From Nymphaea colorata (lineage: Eukaryota; Streptophyta; Magnoliopsida; Nymphaeales; Nymphaeaceae), in the NCBI RefSeq assembly GCF_008831285.2, contig NC_045140.1, positions 15,425,796 to 15,489,795 of the forward strand: a stretch of 64,000 bases of DNA, written 5' to 3'. Of this stretch, positions 12,727-40,960 are shown one piece after another (position 1 is the first letter of the stretch; the number at the start of each line of letters is the position of its first letter). A program made the translations under genes and the position numbers. Below the pieces are notes generated by a model. It saw nothing but the letters and a program-made list of their open reading frames with translations. It searched no databases and was not told the origin of the DNA.

Positions 12727-13041
12727 ATGTCCCGTTCTCAAAAACTTAAAAAGTTGGTCTCCACTAAATCCACCCCTATAAAGTATATATCTAGGATTGA
12801 TCAGTGGACAAAAAAGGTGTTAAAAAGTTTTATAGAAATGAAAAGCTATGCCAACGAATATTATACTGAAGCAAGCTTAGTTGAATGCGTACCAGAAAAT
12901 ATAAGGGATATTATAGGTACTAATTACAAAACGTACGATCGGATTCACAGAACAGCTCAGGCTGTCGTGTGCTTAGCTTATGAGAAATCATCCTCCTGTT
13001 TATCGTATTTCAAACCTGATGTTTCATCCATTGATTTTTAA
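12727..13041 (+). other. Unassigned 104-aa ORF, possibly a fragment of inserted coding sequence
   Basis: A complete ATG-to-TAA frame of 104 codons lies in otherwise non-coding, AT-rich DNA. Its composition is balanced, with no low-complexity runs, and includes stretches such as RIDQWTKKVLKSF and LVECVPENIRDIIG. This is unusual compared with the surrounding ORFs. No intron borders or regulatory signals are apparent. I do not recognise a family. A captured gene fragment or a fragment of an old endogenous viral sequence are both possible, but neither is shown. Confidence 0.35.
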
Positions 13042-14034
13042 TCCTTGAGACGACACATTGAATTCAACAAATCATCTACGTAGGGTTGCATTTTAGAGAA
13101 TAAACGAAAAGAAATTACACAAGTGAATCGCAACTTAGGTGCATGTACAGACCACTGCAAAAAACATAGAGCAAATGAAATATGTGAATGGCCGCAAATT
13201 TGGACGTCCATGAATATTAATAATATATGGGTTGTGTGGTCATGTAATTTAATGAAATGATTTATAAGTTCTCATTTGAAAAGCATTTTTTTCGCGGAAA
13301 AGACTACCTATGAGCGACTTTTATTAGAAAAATTACTTTCACACGATATGATAACTGTCCAATCATATTCAGGAAAATTCCTGCGTGGGGGGTAAGCCCC
13401 CGGATTTTTGTTCGCATGGCAACTACTGAAGACTAATCTCCACTATTTGCTCATGTACATCATATGGTTGTAACGTCCACCAAGCCAAAAGGAAGTTGTC
13501 GACTCAAAAGGCGATTCTTACTTGACTTTTTAAAAGGAGTTTTACGTGTGCTTACTTATTTGTAAATCAGTTGGACCATATTGTCGAATGGTTGAGTTTA
13601 ATACATACAAGTCTTCAAAACCGGCGTAACTTCAAGCGTTGCACCTTTCAATTAATCAATCGAATTAATAGAATGACCATTATATATATATATAAAGAGA
13701 GAGAGAAAGCATGCCATTATTATTTTTTTCTTTTTGGTGTCAAGGAAACCGCCCCTAATTAAGCCAAGAGACATTCAGAAAAATCAACCCAAAATACGTC
13801 CTCAAGGACACTTAATTAAAAATGATACACACAAGTAAACAAATAACAGACGTAGACTTCTCATAAATCATAATAATTTGGTACTAAGTAAATGTCCTAG
13901 ACACTAAGCTTGTTCTCTTACATAGGTGCATCTTCAAGGGCGCTTGTTCTCCAAATTAGGCCCCCAAAATATTTATCATCTCTTTAGTAGGAAATAAGGG
14001 TAAGGATGGGGTTTGAATTTCATTTGGCCTATAG

Positions 14035-14429
14035 GGGCCTGTTTGGTTGGAGGGAAAGGAAAGAAAAGGGAGGGTTTGGTTAGAAAGGGAGGAAAAAGGA
14101 AGAGAGGGAAAGGAAAGGATTGTGTAGTGTAAATGCAATCCCTCCCAAATCGGACGGATTGGGAAGGAAAGGAAAGGAAGAGAGGAGCAAAAGTGTTGAC
14201 TGCCCACAATACCCCTCCCTTCACGTTCTTAATTTTTTAAACATTTTGACTGTTAGGGGTATTATTGTAAAATATTAATATTTCCTTTCCTTTCATTTCC
14301 TTTCTTTTGTATTCAAACAAGTTTTTTAATTAACTCTTTCCTTTACATTTCATTCCATTTTTTTTCCTTCCCTTTCCTTTCCTTTCCCTCCCTTTCCACC
14401 CATTCCTTTTCATCCTACCAAACAGGCCC
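14035..14429. mobile_element. MITE with GGGCCTGTTTGGT terminal inverted repeats
   Basis: The left end reads GGGCCTGTTTGGTTGG and the right end, in reverse complement, reads GGGCCTGTTTGGTAGG. Beyond these termini the left arm is purine-rich (GGAAAGGA repeats) and the right arm is the pyrimidine-rich mirror, so the element could fold into a long hairpin of about 395 bp. It has no coding capacity. Flanking bases are AT-rich and the target duplication is not clear, so the superfamily (hAT or PIF/Harbinger type) is unresolved. Confidence 0.8.
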
Positions 14430-17400
14430 TAAATTTAATTGGTCAATCTCAACACATTTTCATACTCTTATTTGGAAATAAAAAAAAAAAACAACAACAG
14501 GAGAGAAAAAGAAAATGAGGCTTGTTGGCTTTGTAATCATGCACATGAAATTTTACATACTGTGACCGTATGATCCAAATAGATTTATTAAACAAAAGCT
14601 TTACGTTACCTTTGTGTGATCAGATTTATAAAATCATGTTTGCGTGTCAATATAACTCAAAATTCATGTTAAACATATACGCACCCTCTCTCGTTTACAA
14701 ATACTTATTAATGTTATTTTCTCCTTGTTTCATGAATTAAAGTGTCGTGCTAAAATTTGACGAGACCAGCAAAATTGAGAGGAAATCTACAGGACTATTT
14801 CCTTCATGACGTTTCGTATTCTAAGGTTCCGTGAGCTCTTTAGTTGTGTAAAGGAAAGATGAACTCCGTGCAACCCATAAAGTTGTATTTTAAAGATAAA
14901 AGGCAATGATGCGTTGAAAAATAACTGAAAACACCGGTTTATTTATCCACCGCGGTAAGTTATATTTTCAACCTTAGAATTAAGAGGTCCTACTTGAACT
15001 TTTTTTCTTCGATACTCAACCTTTGACGATTTTGGAAGTGCCATTTTCTCCCAACTGATGAAAAAGGAAGGCATTTTAGCATTTCATCCTGATCAGAGTT
15101 GCGCTACTTTTTTTTTTCAAACTTTAATGCATATTTAATTCACACACATACGCCGGTGGACTTGCACGCTTTAAAGAAGTAATCATGGTTGAATGTTTGA
15201 TTGATCTTAAAGAATTGAACGCATCTGAACACCAGCCAACATCCTTTCGCACTGCAGACCGCCCTTCAAGACCGATGTATCCCTCTATGCTGTACCAGGC
15301 CGAGTACTTCTTGTTATTTTTTATCAAATTCGTCGCGTCAGTTGCTAGAAGACTCCCAAGTCTGATATCAAATAATTCCCAAGAGGTTGAAATAGCCCAT
15401 ATATTCAAAAGACATTATCTTTGAACTTTTCTTTCCAAAGGAAAAAAAATGGATTGAGGAAGACGAAATCTTTGAGAGTAATAATGAGTTGTTGAACTTT
15501 GCAGAAGCAATTTACAAGTAAGAAGATAACACGTACATACTAGTACTCCACGCAGCAAGAACGGTGATGATCTTTAATCAATGGCATGTTCATGAGGACG
15601 ACATGACTTTACCGGCTGCAGAAACTAGTTGTTAATGTGACAGGAAAGACCAGAGCAAGTTAAAACGAAATGCCCCACAACGTTGGCATCATTTGCTCGT
15701 CCAAAACCTTCCTGAAAACTTTTTAAGCTATTTGTAAATCAATGGAGATGGACCAATCCTATTAGCTTCAAGGATGACACATTTTCCATCCACTTCATGG
15801 GATGCTTTTTTGAAACTCAGGTAGCCTATAATAGCACCCTATAACCTAATCACATGTAGCACTATTTGATCAGTACTTTTCTTTTTCCACTTTTACAGAG
15901 AGAGCACTATCGATTAGTGATGATGAAAGATAGGGCTATGACTTGTTCTTATTTGTATGGATTTATAGGCAAAGACTAAAGAAGAAGAACTCTTGCTGCC
16001 AACAAAAGAAAAGCAGGTCCAACAGACAATGTCATTACTCTCTTAACATTTAGGACGATCTCGATCAGCGATACTTGTGGTGAGGAAGCATGAGAACTCC
16101 AAAAGGAAACATACAGGATATGGTGGTGGTACAGACAAAGTGGGGAGGGTCGATGGAATGCAATAAATGTTTTGGAGAACATCAGAAGCTTTTGAACTCC
16201 GTAAAGCGAGCTAGGTGTTGAAAAAGTCTGCCTGCTGTTCAGAAATAGTAAGTGTCAATAGTTCTGAAGTTGGTAATAAAAGGAATAAAGTTTCTCCTGC
16301 TGGTTGATACTATTAAAACTAAAGGTCGTCAATCAGCGTTGGTGTTCCAGATGGAAACGCAAAAAGATGCACAGGTGCGGTATGGGTGATGAAAGAACAC
16401 TTTCTCTCGAGACTAGACATGAAAAATCAGAAAGGACGAGCAGGTATTAAAACGCACTTGGGAATGGATGAAATATTGGATTGAATTAACTCGACCCACA
16501 TATCAAACTCCAACGTTTTAATGTTACGTTGAATCCTCTCCTTCGTTAGACTTGTTATGGAGATTGGACTACGGTTCTACCACTTAACGGAGATCTAGAA
16601 GATTGCAGGCTGACGGACCCATGGTTCTACCACATAACGGCGAGAGATGGGCCTATGGTTCTACTTCTACTACAAAAAGCGGAGATCAGGTTGCAGTAGT
16701 GTGATGGGCCTGCATTGATACCACACAGACAGCACACATGGATTTGCGGATTAAAAAGAAGAACGTTTCATGTTTCCCGGTACAGACTTGACCTGGTCAT
16801 CCTTGAATCCATAAATAACCCGTCCAATGCCCACAAATGTATTTGATCTGGAACGAGCTACCGTACTCTTTTTGTTTAATTATTTCCGTTGTGGTGTTCT
16901 CTTAGTCTCTAAGGATGCAGTGAAGGTGGATTCATATGCACGTGGACCAAAGTTCGGGGTTTACAGTGTATTAGTTGGACCGGGTCAAATTGAATGCATA
17001 CTCACGTTAAAGCCCTTTGTATCTTCATTACTACAGATACTTCTCGATCGCATGCACATTGATCTGAAATGTTGGCACAGTATCTCTCTGTTCACACGAC
17101 TATCTTTAGTCGGATGTGGTCATAGAAAACTATGTCTATCATGGTCTGGTCACTTGACCTTGTCATAAATATACCAACCGCGTTGGATGGATTGGAAGAT
17201 TTTTATTTGAACGGAACCAAAGAAAAGAAAAGAAGAAGACGGGTGCTTTTATTTGCGCTGGGTACTTAGACGAAGCTATCATGACACATGCAGAACCATC
17301 CATGGTCAATTAGATTTGAGCATCAAAATAGTCCTGCAGCTGGTAAAGCTATGAAGCAGCTTGTGGAGAATGTATACATGAGGAAGCTGGGATGATATGT

Positions 17401-20400
17401 TACAAATTGGCATCACACTGACATCGGTATTGGGAATCCTTATAATTCTTTAGTTGGGAAAATTTTATATAGACTGAACATTGTCTGGAGAGGTAGGGGA
17501 GGGGGCCTCCGGCCTCGTGCCCTAGGGAGATACGCAACAATATTGGTTTAAAATTTTTTGTTGGGAAAGGTAGCCAGGATTCTAAAGTTGCTTGCCCGAC
17601 CTACAAGAAACGCATTCCGTGGGGCTTTATCGGGTTGCACATTCTTTTGGTTGAGATCGGTCCCTGAGAATAAACCTTTAGTCTAGGCCTCCAAAAGGCG
17701 TCGAATGCTAGAAAAAGTTGTTCGAATAGCAAACGTCCACAACACCTGATGGCGATTTCTCTCTTTTTCAAAAGATGCGTCGACGTTTCTTACCTTTATC
17801 CCTCTTCTTTCTAGATCTCTCCCTCACACCCACAGCATAGGATCATAACGTTAAGTCCATCTTCATTATGAAAATATATTCGATCGAAAGCTACTGTAGC
17901 TCCGACAGCATTAGTTTTTGATATTTTTATTTGGTCCTTCATTTCTTTGCAAATCAAATCGTAGAAACCTTTTCAATGAAACCAATATCCTTCGTCTTTC
18001 AGAAACAACCAATTATCTGACAAGCAATCGATATACGTTAAGTGCACCTATTATCTCATATGAATCAAAAGATATGGGCGGCTTTTGTGGTGCACACCGA
18101 TCGAGTCCATGGTCAGTGTAGGCAAAATTGTACATATTGCACATAGTCAGATCTTAAGTACTACCAACCACGGGCTTGGATTGTCGTTGCCATATCAAAT
18201 ATACATAAGCATTGGGCTTTGTAGGGACACTGTTGCCAGCAGTGGAGTAAGTTTTTGGCCTTAAAATTCGAAGAAGAGACCCGACCAACGCCTGGGCACG
18301 TTGCTTCCTAGTGTCTCCCGTTGATGTTTTACCCTGACATGAAGCCAGCCCTGCTGGTCGCATCATGTGACCGATCACTGTTGGCTGCTGCACCAAAGAA
18401 AGCCGCACTCGGCGTAACTAGCTTGCCTTGGCTATCAGCCAGGAATCGATTCTGATGTGTACCCTTTCCGGAGTTTGGATTAAAAAATACTCATGAGATT
18501 TAATTCATTCATTCTCGAAGATCTTTTTGGAAGAAAAAGAAACCGCAGATAGCTGCAGGTTAGTGATGATGTTTGTACTCTGAAGTTTTTCACTTGGGAT
18601 TGTGAGGAAAGGAAGCCAATGTTTCCGCTTATGTTGTCCTCAAATTTATATAACAGAACAGTAGCAGAACTTTCATTGGTCCATGCCTCATGGTGTAAGA
18701 CGGGAAGATGGAAGAATGAGGAAAAAGAGATGAAAGATCTGGAGGATTATGCCGACCAGGATCCTGCAATAATCCCGGTTCCGTATTAGATCTTAGAACA
18801 ATATACTCAGAAATTGTCCCGCTCAGAGAGCCGTTTTGTCAGATCTGGACCCTGGCTCACTGTACAGGAGACCAACATGTAAAGCGAAAGCCAGTCTAGA
18901 ACGAACCTTTTTTCTTTTTCTTTTTCCGCTTTTTCTTTTATTGCCTTCAGAAGTAAGGCTATTAATATTACTCGCGAAAGACGATTCTTCCACGCTTGTA
19001 GATCACTCCCAACTAGATTGGTCGTCGTATTTTGTGCAAAAATGTAAATCTATTTATTTGATGGTGCAGAAAGTCAGGTGTATGAGTAGCTGATGAGAAA
19101 GGTTCGGATCCTTCTCATGCATCTACAACTACAGTAAACCATGCCAATTTTCAGATCTCACGATCCAATCAAGGACATAAACCTCCACAATTTGGATTAG
19201 GAAACTACTTCCACAGCCAGATTGACCGGAAAGGTCCGGAGAAATGAGATCTTGTTCCTTCTTTGCTTTGCTTGCTAATCTTGAAATGTCCGTGCAGTCC
19301 TTCTCACAATGTCTTCCGCGCCTGTCAGGCTACATTGAATTTGACCGACTTAAAATGCGGGCACTCAAAAGTAACATTTATGAATTAAAGTTCGTGCGGG
19401 AACTCGTAAATGAAATGGGATGTGAGTGTGAAGGAGAATTCATTATGGTCTGATCACTTTGTCTTGGTTGAATTTAGCCTAATGATTAAAACGGCACGAA
19501 CGTTATAAATGCTGGACTACTATCCTTTAATGTTGTGTCCATATTGCATCATGTAGTTTTTTTGGTGTAAGCAAGGTGGGGTTAGGTATTACCCTATCAG
19601 AATTAAAGCCGGCATACCCTCGCAAGGAACTCTTGGCCTTATGCTTCAAAATTTTAAACAATTCAAAAAACCTAAGCTTTTGTTGGTGCACAGATAAAGT
19701 CGTCATCTGAAGTTGGTTCAGCTTTTTACATATAAAGTTAAATAATTGAATGAGACAAAATGTTAAGGAAGGTTGGGAAGTGAGGTCATCTAATTGAAGC
19801 GTAAATGAAGGTTTAAGGGTTCTTCATATGATGTGTAAATGTGCTGCCATAACGACAATCCTATCAACACTGACTTAGTGTGTGGTTAAAGCCAGTTTAA
19901 GGGTTCAGTTCAACTGATAAAGAAATATGATGGCACTTACAACTTTTACAAAAGTTAGCAACTTTATGGCATGTGAGTGATCTCGTTTTCTTCTACCCAA
20001 ATTTATTTGTGGTCTTGACTTTCAACAGAATAAGCAAAACATCATTAAACACAAATGTTGCCAAGCTCTCAAGATCAACAATACCTTCCACCGAACATGG
20101 CTGATCCCATCGGCTTAAATCGCGACCATGGTCCATCGATAAGAGAAACGTTTGGTGGGGAAGTGTGTCCAACTGTGATGGAAGCAAGAAAAAGGAGAGG
20201 AAGAAAAGGTCGCAGCAGCGTGATGCCTTTACGGAATAAATGCCCTGCTGCGTCTGCGGCTGCCAAGGCAAAGGTGCAGACGCAATCCCAAATCATTCAT
20301 AGTCCCTTTACCTTTTTCCACATTTCCAACCCCCTATACGCGCTGCTCCATTTACCTCTTTCTCTCCCTCTCTCCCTCTCGGACTCGAAGGGGACGGATG

Positions 20401-21771
20401 GGCTGCAAGCTCAACAGGAAAACAGAACAGAGAAGTGAACTTTTGACCATCTTTGACTGTCATGGAGTCCGCCATTGATGGCCGATCCTCAGCCAACCAA
20501 CATACGTGTAATGGTAAAGCCAACTTACTTAGCGAGCTGCATTCCCTCTCTTTCTGTCCCTCCTAAACTCGAATAGCAACTCTCTTCTTTTTTAATTAAG
20601 CACCAAAGAAGTGAAGTGAGATCAAGTGAGGAAGACCTCTCTTTTTGGAGGAAGGGGTGTTGGGTTTCTGGGATGGTACGGACCGCAAGTCCCTTTCTTG
20701 CCTTTAACTTCACGCTACGTTTCATGATCCATGACCGATTTGTCGTCCGGTCATGCAAAAATTTTAATTCCAAAAGGAAAAAACTGGAACAGTGAAAAGG
20801 AAAGAAAGAAACGGGAAAAAGAAAGGGAGCAGGAAAAGGGAAAGTTGCGGAAAAGGCGAAGAAGAAAAGGCATGCATGCAGAGCAAGACAGCATCTAACG
20901 CCATTATTGAGGGAGAAGAAGGAAGGGCACAAGAGTCAGGCCATCCCTTGATGGTACCCAAATTGCCCTTCCGTCTTGTCCCTCTGCATGGTGTACTTAC
21001 AAAAATTCTGCAGTTGGGTATTCTCTAATGTTTATCATCTTTTCTCGTCAAATAATCATTCCTCTTCTTCATCATCTTCTTGGTGCATTCCATTCCTGAA
21101 CTTGTCTGACAAATTCAAAAGGAAAAGGGCGGTGTGAAAACCAAAAACATGCCGCATCATATTAGAGCTGGGCGTTCACGTACTCAAAGATTCTCCGACG
21201 AATAAAGCTGATAGAGTCCAGTGGAAAAATAAAGGTTAAAAGTTAAAGAAAAGAGCAAAAGATCGGTGTTCAAAAAGATGCAGTGTAATTCTCTCATAAT
21301 TATCTATGCAGCTTTTTAGTTGCATTAGAAAAACAATATTTGAAAAGGAAAAAAATTCAACATATAGAGCATCGTAACTGTCATATACTGCGGAATGCAT
21401 AAGCGCCTTACTCATGCAACCCAGGATGAGCTCATGATCCAAGTAGTCCTCCCTTGCACATCTATTTGGTACGCACTTTCTCCCTTGCTTTAGCTTTAGA
21501 TAAAGAAAAAGGTGGAGGAATGGTTGATGCACCATCCACAGGCCGTCATGGGGAGCGTGCAGCATGGGCTGTGTGTGTTTTGCCCTTCTTAACCCGCTCA
21601 TCAGGTTTCTGCTCAATTAGCAAAGCACCCGAAAAATGCATCTGACATTTGTGGTACAACTAAAAGAGAGGAATGTCGTGGAGTGTTCGACTTGTGTTTT
21701 GCTCATTATAGCCCTGTAAATGAACGACCAAATGTCCATAATTTGTCTCATTTGCGTACTATTTGTATTGC

Positions 21772-21775
<4 letters not shown>

Positions 21776-21804
<29 letters not shown>
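21776..21804. repeat. TA microsatellite
   Basis: An uninterrupted run of about 14 TA units in non-coding DNA. Confidence 0.95.
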
Positions 21805-21806
<2 letters not shown>

Positions 21807-23219
21807 GGGGGTAGGTAAGAGAATAGAATGGAGACTCATGAAAGAAAACGCCATATGAAAGAGGCCAAAAGCCTGATATGGACTGTTGGGAAGGAATAGT
21901 GAGAGGGATGGGGGAGTGAGGTAAAAGAGGAAGCTTGCTTTTTCAAGAGCGCATGCCTTCTATGCGGACAATGTTTTTCCCCATCTTATATGGCTCTCCT
22001 TTTCAAGCTAGTCGACATGGATTCTCCCTGCCAGTACAAACACACACCACTCCTACACACACATAAGCGCGCGCATATGAACGGCGGGAAAGAGAGGGGC
22101 GTGCCGTTCTGCGTTGTGGTACTTTGTGTTTTTTCCTTTTCCTCAAATTGCCAAAGATCTACAAATCTTTCGATGACCACAAAGTAATAAAAGCAGCTCA
22201 ACGATTAAAATCGATATCTACGACTTTGTTTAGATAGGCCTAGAAATAGACTTACAATCGTGTTTCCGTGATTCAGTTTTTCGAGGCGCTTTAATGATAG
22301 AAACAATCATGTTTTTAGTGCTAAAAGCTCTGGAATATCGTGTTTATAAACGAGGGGAGTGGGTGCATTAACAAAATACTATTGTTCGCTACCTTAAACT
22401 CTTCATCACTTTTCGTATCACTCAAAGGCTATAAGCGTAGGGCATGAAACAAGGCAATTCTTTATTCTTCCCAAAGAGAATGTTTTTCTTTTTGCATGAG
22501 AACAAGAACACAGGACCAAGGAGCAGGAAGTGTGGACATGTCAGTTTCCAAATCAATCAACTTGTATATGCTAATTATTATAGTACTGCAGCACAGAAAA
22601 GAGCTTTGTGCCTGCCCCACCCTTTTTTGCCGGTTTGGCAGTCATGTCTCCTCTCTGTATGTGCCTTTTGAACACATTTCCCTAGAAAATGGACGCGACG
22701 GGCCAACACTTTCCTCGTTTACTGTCCCTAATTACCGCTGTGAACCTCGACACGGATTCGTTTCCATCACCACAAAAGTACACTCCAGACCGCATAACCC
22801 TCTCTTATTCGGACCTAGTAAAGATACGTGCCCACAGTGCGGATAAGCGCAACTGTTGGACCTCAGTTTGACTGGTGAAATAGCAAGTATTCGAACTAAG
22901 TGTTCACTACAATGGGGCTTCGAGGGCAAGGATTATTTATTAGCCCTCGTTGGTTCCCATCACATTGGACCAATTAACGGGAAAATCTAAGCATCATGAT
23001 TCTTCATGTTCAGCATTCCCTTGGAACAGTAAACCTGCATACGCACCATCAGCCAACTCATTCCCATTGTTCACCAGGAATTAAAGGCAGTCATGCGATG
23101 ACAAGGCACAATCCACCATCAAGTATTGCAATGCCAAATGGCACCTAGGTTGGTTCACGCAGTAGAACAGACATGTGAAATCTATAACATGAATTTTCAC
23201 AACAAAGCTAAAGGACGCA

Positions 23220-23480
23220 CTGAGGTTTGATAAGAAAAATATTACGTTTTTGTAATACATTCTTCAAGCGTGTTTTGGAAAACATAATATTCTTGTTCTA
23301 CAAAACATGTTATAGTTACATATTTGCGTCGAGTGTTTAACTATTTAGATCTAAGAATAACATCCATAATTACATCATATTCATGGAACAAGAACATACT
23401 ATTAAATCATGTATTTTTGACAAATTCTCCAAGAATACATGTTCTAATCTAACGCCTCTGAAGAATTGATACAGATAGGA
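23220..23480. mobile_element. Possible decayed MITE (imperfect inverted repeat)
   Basis: The left part, from GAGGTTTGATAAGAA, resembles the reverse complement of the right part, which reads GAGGCGTTAGATTAGAA. TTCTTGTTC-type blocks also recur in opposite orientation inside. Similarity is imperfect and no target duplication is evident. Confidence 0.35.
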
Positions 23481-23819
23481 TTCTAAAAAAAAGGAGCGAC
23501 AGTACCCCCATGGTTTCAATCAGTCAACATCCCATAAATGTACAGGGTTTCACTATTGCTCCATCAAACATACAGCTAATCAACTAACTGAAAACTATTA
23601 TTATCAATTTGATGATTAAACATCTTAACCGAACCTGCCGTTAAACTAATTTCTTCCCTGATCTCCTTGGTGTCATTAAATATTATGTATTCCTTCAAAT
23701 GCCTGATGCACAGGCAACAAGATAACTCACCAAAACTGTGAGAAAAATCTGGGCTTATCTAGCTAATACACAAACTGGAGGTAGGAGAGCAAAAGAGATA
23801 TATTAAGTAGAGGCAATTC

Positions 23820-40324
<16,505 letters not shown>

Positions 40325-40960
40325 TCTTCTTGAACTCCCTTAATATGCCTCCAGATCCAACGTAAAAATTGCTGGAGGAATGATCATAAGATCCGACCAC
40401 TCTCTTCTGTAAAGCTTCCTTTGCCTCCCCACTCAGTAACGAAAAGAAAGAGAGAGAGGGAGAGACGACGAGCGGAAAGGACGGTCTCCAGAGCAGCGTC
40501 GTCACCAATGAATCGGCAGAGACAGAGAGCGCGGCCGAACAGCAGATCCACTGCCTCTCTTCGTCCGCCCAAAAAAAAAAAAAAAAAAATCTTCTCCGAA
40601 AGACTGGATTTGAGAGAATGGGTTTACGTTAGAACGGAAAGAGAGAGGGAGGGGAGACCAATTCCTTGGCCGTGAAGAGAAATCCGCTGCGGAGCGGAGG
40701 TCGTCGCTTAGACGGCAGACGTCCTCACCCCCTGAGAAAAAGTCCAAAAAGCCCCATGAGAAGGGACAAAGAAAATTCTTCGTGCACGCGCTGGTGTTCA
40801 GTGGTGAGTGGTGAGCAAAACTACCCAACTGCCTTTTAAAAGCTCTTTCGCTGCCTTTTTTTTTTTCCCTCATTCACAAAGAACATAATCCGTTACTTAC
40901 TCAGAAAGTGAGCTTTTTTTTGTATTATTTTTCATGCGTCTAACGTTGACTCATTCATTA
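40325..40960 (-). promoter_or_regulatory. 5' leader and promoter flank of MNS1
   Basis: This is the sequence upstream of the mannosidase ATG at 40324. On + it is purine-rich (AGAGAGAGGGAGAGA near 40450-40465), so the transcript strand is CT-rich, typical of plant leaders. Poly-A and poly-T tracts lie at about 40568-40589 and 40856-40867. Short ORFs on either strand here have leader-like skewed composition. No definite TATA box was placed. Confidence 0.4.

Larger units (their letters stand above)
13042..23819. other. Long intergenic region between SMXL and MNS1
   Basis: About 10.8 kb without a gene I can support. It contains a MITE (14035-14429), a TA microsatellite (21776-21804), an imperfect inverted repeat near 23220-23480 and scattered poly-purine tracts. 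Open frames such as 15124-15408 (-), 20055-20438 (+) and 21236-21616 (-) are short, overlap frames on the other strand and match no family I know. A short perfect inverted repeat (CGAGGGC / GCCCTCG) lies near 22919-22950. Confidence 0.5.

Noticed and set aside
15124-15424. Opposing ORFs of 94 and 79 codons
   Set aside because: Both strands are open over the same bases, and neither matches a known domain.
20055-21028. Arg/Lys-rich and Phe/Ser-rich ORFs on both strands
   Set aside because: Composition reflects GGAAAA-type purine tracts and their complements; no domain or splice structure.
22919-22950. Inverted repeat CGAGGGC / GCCCTCG
   Set aside because: Too short and isolated to call an RNA gene or element.
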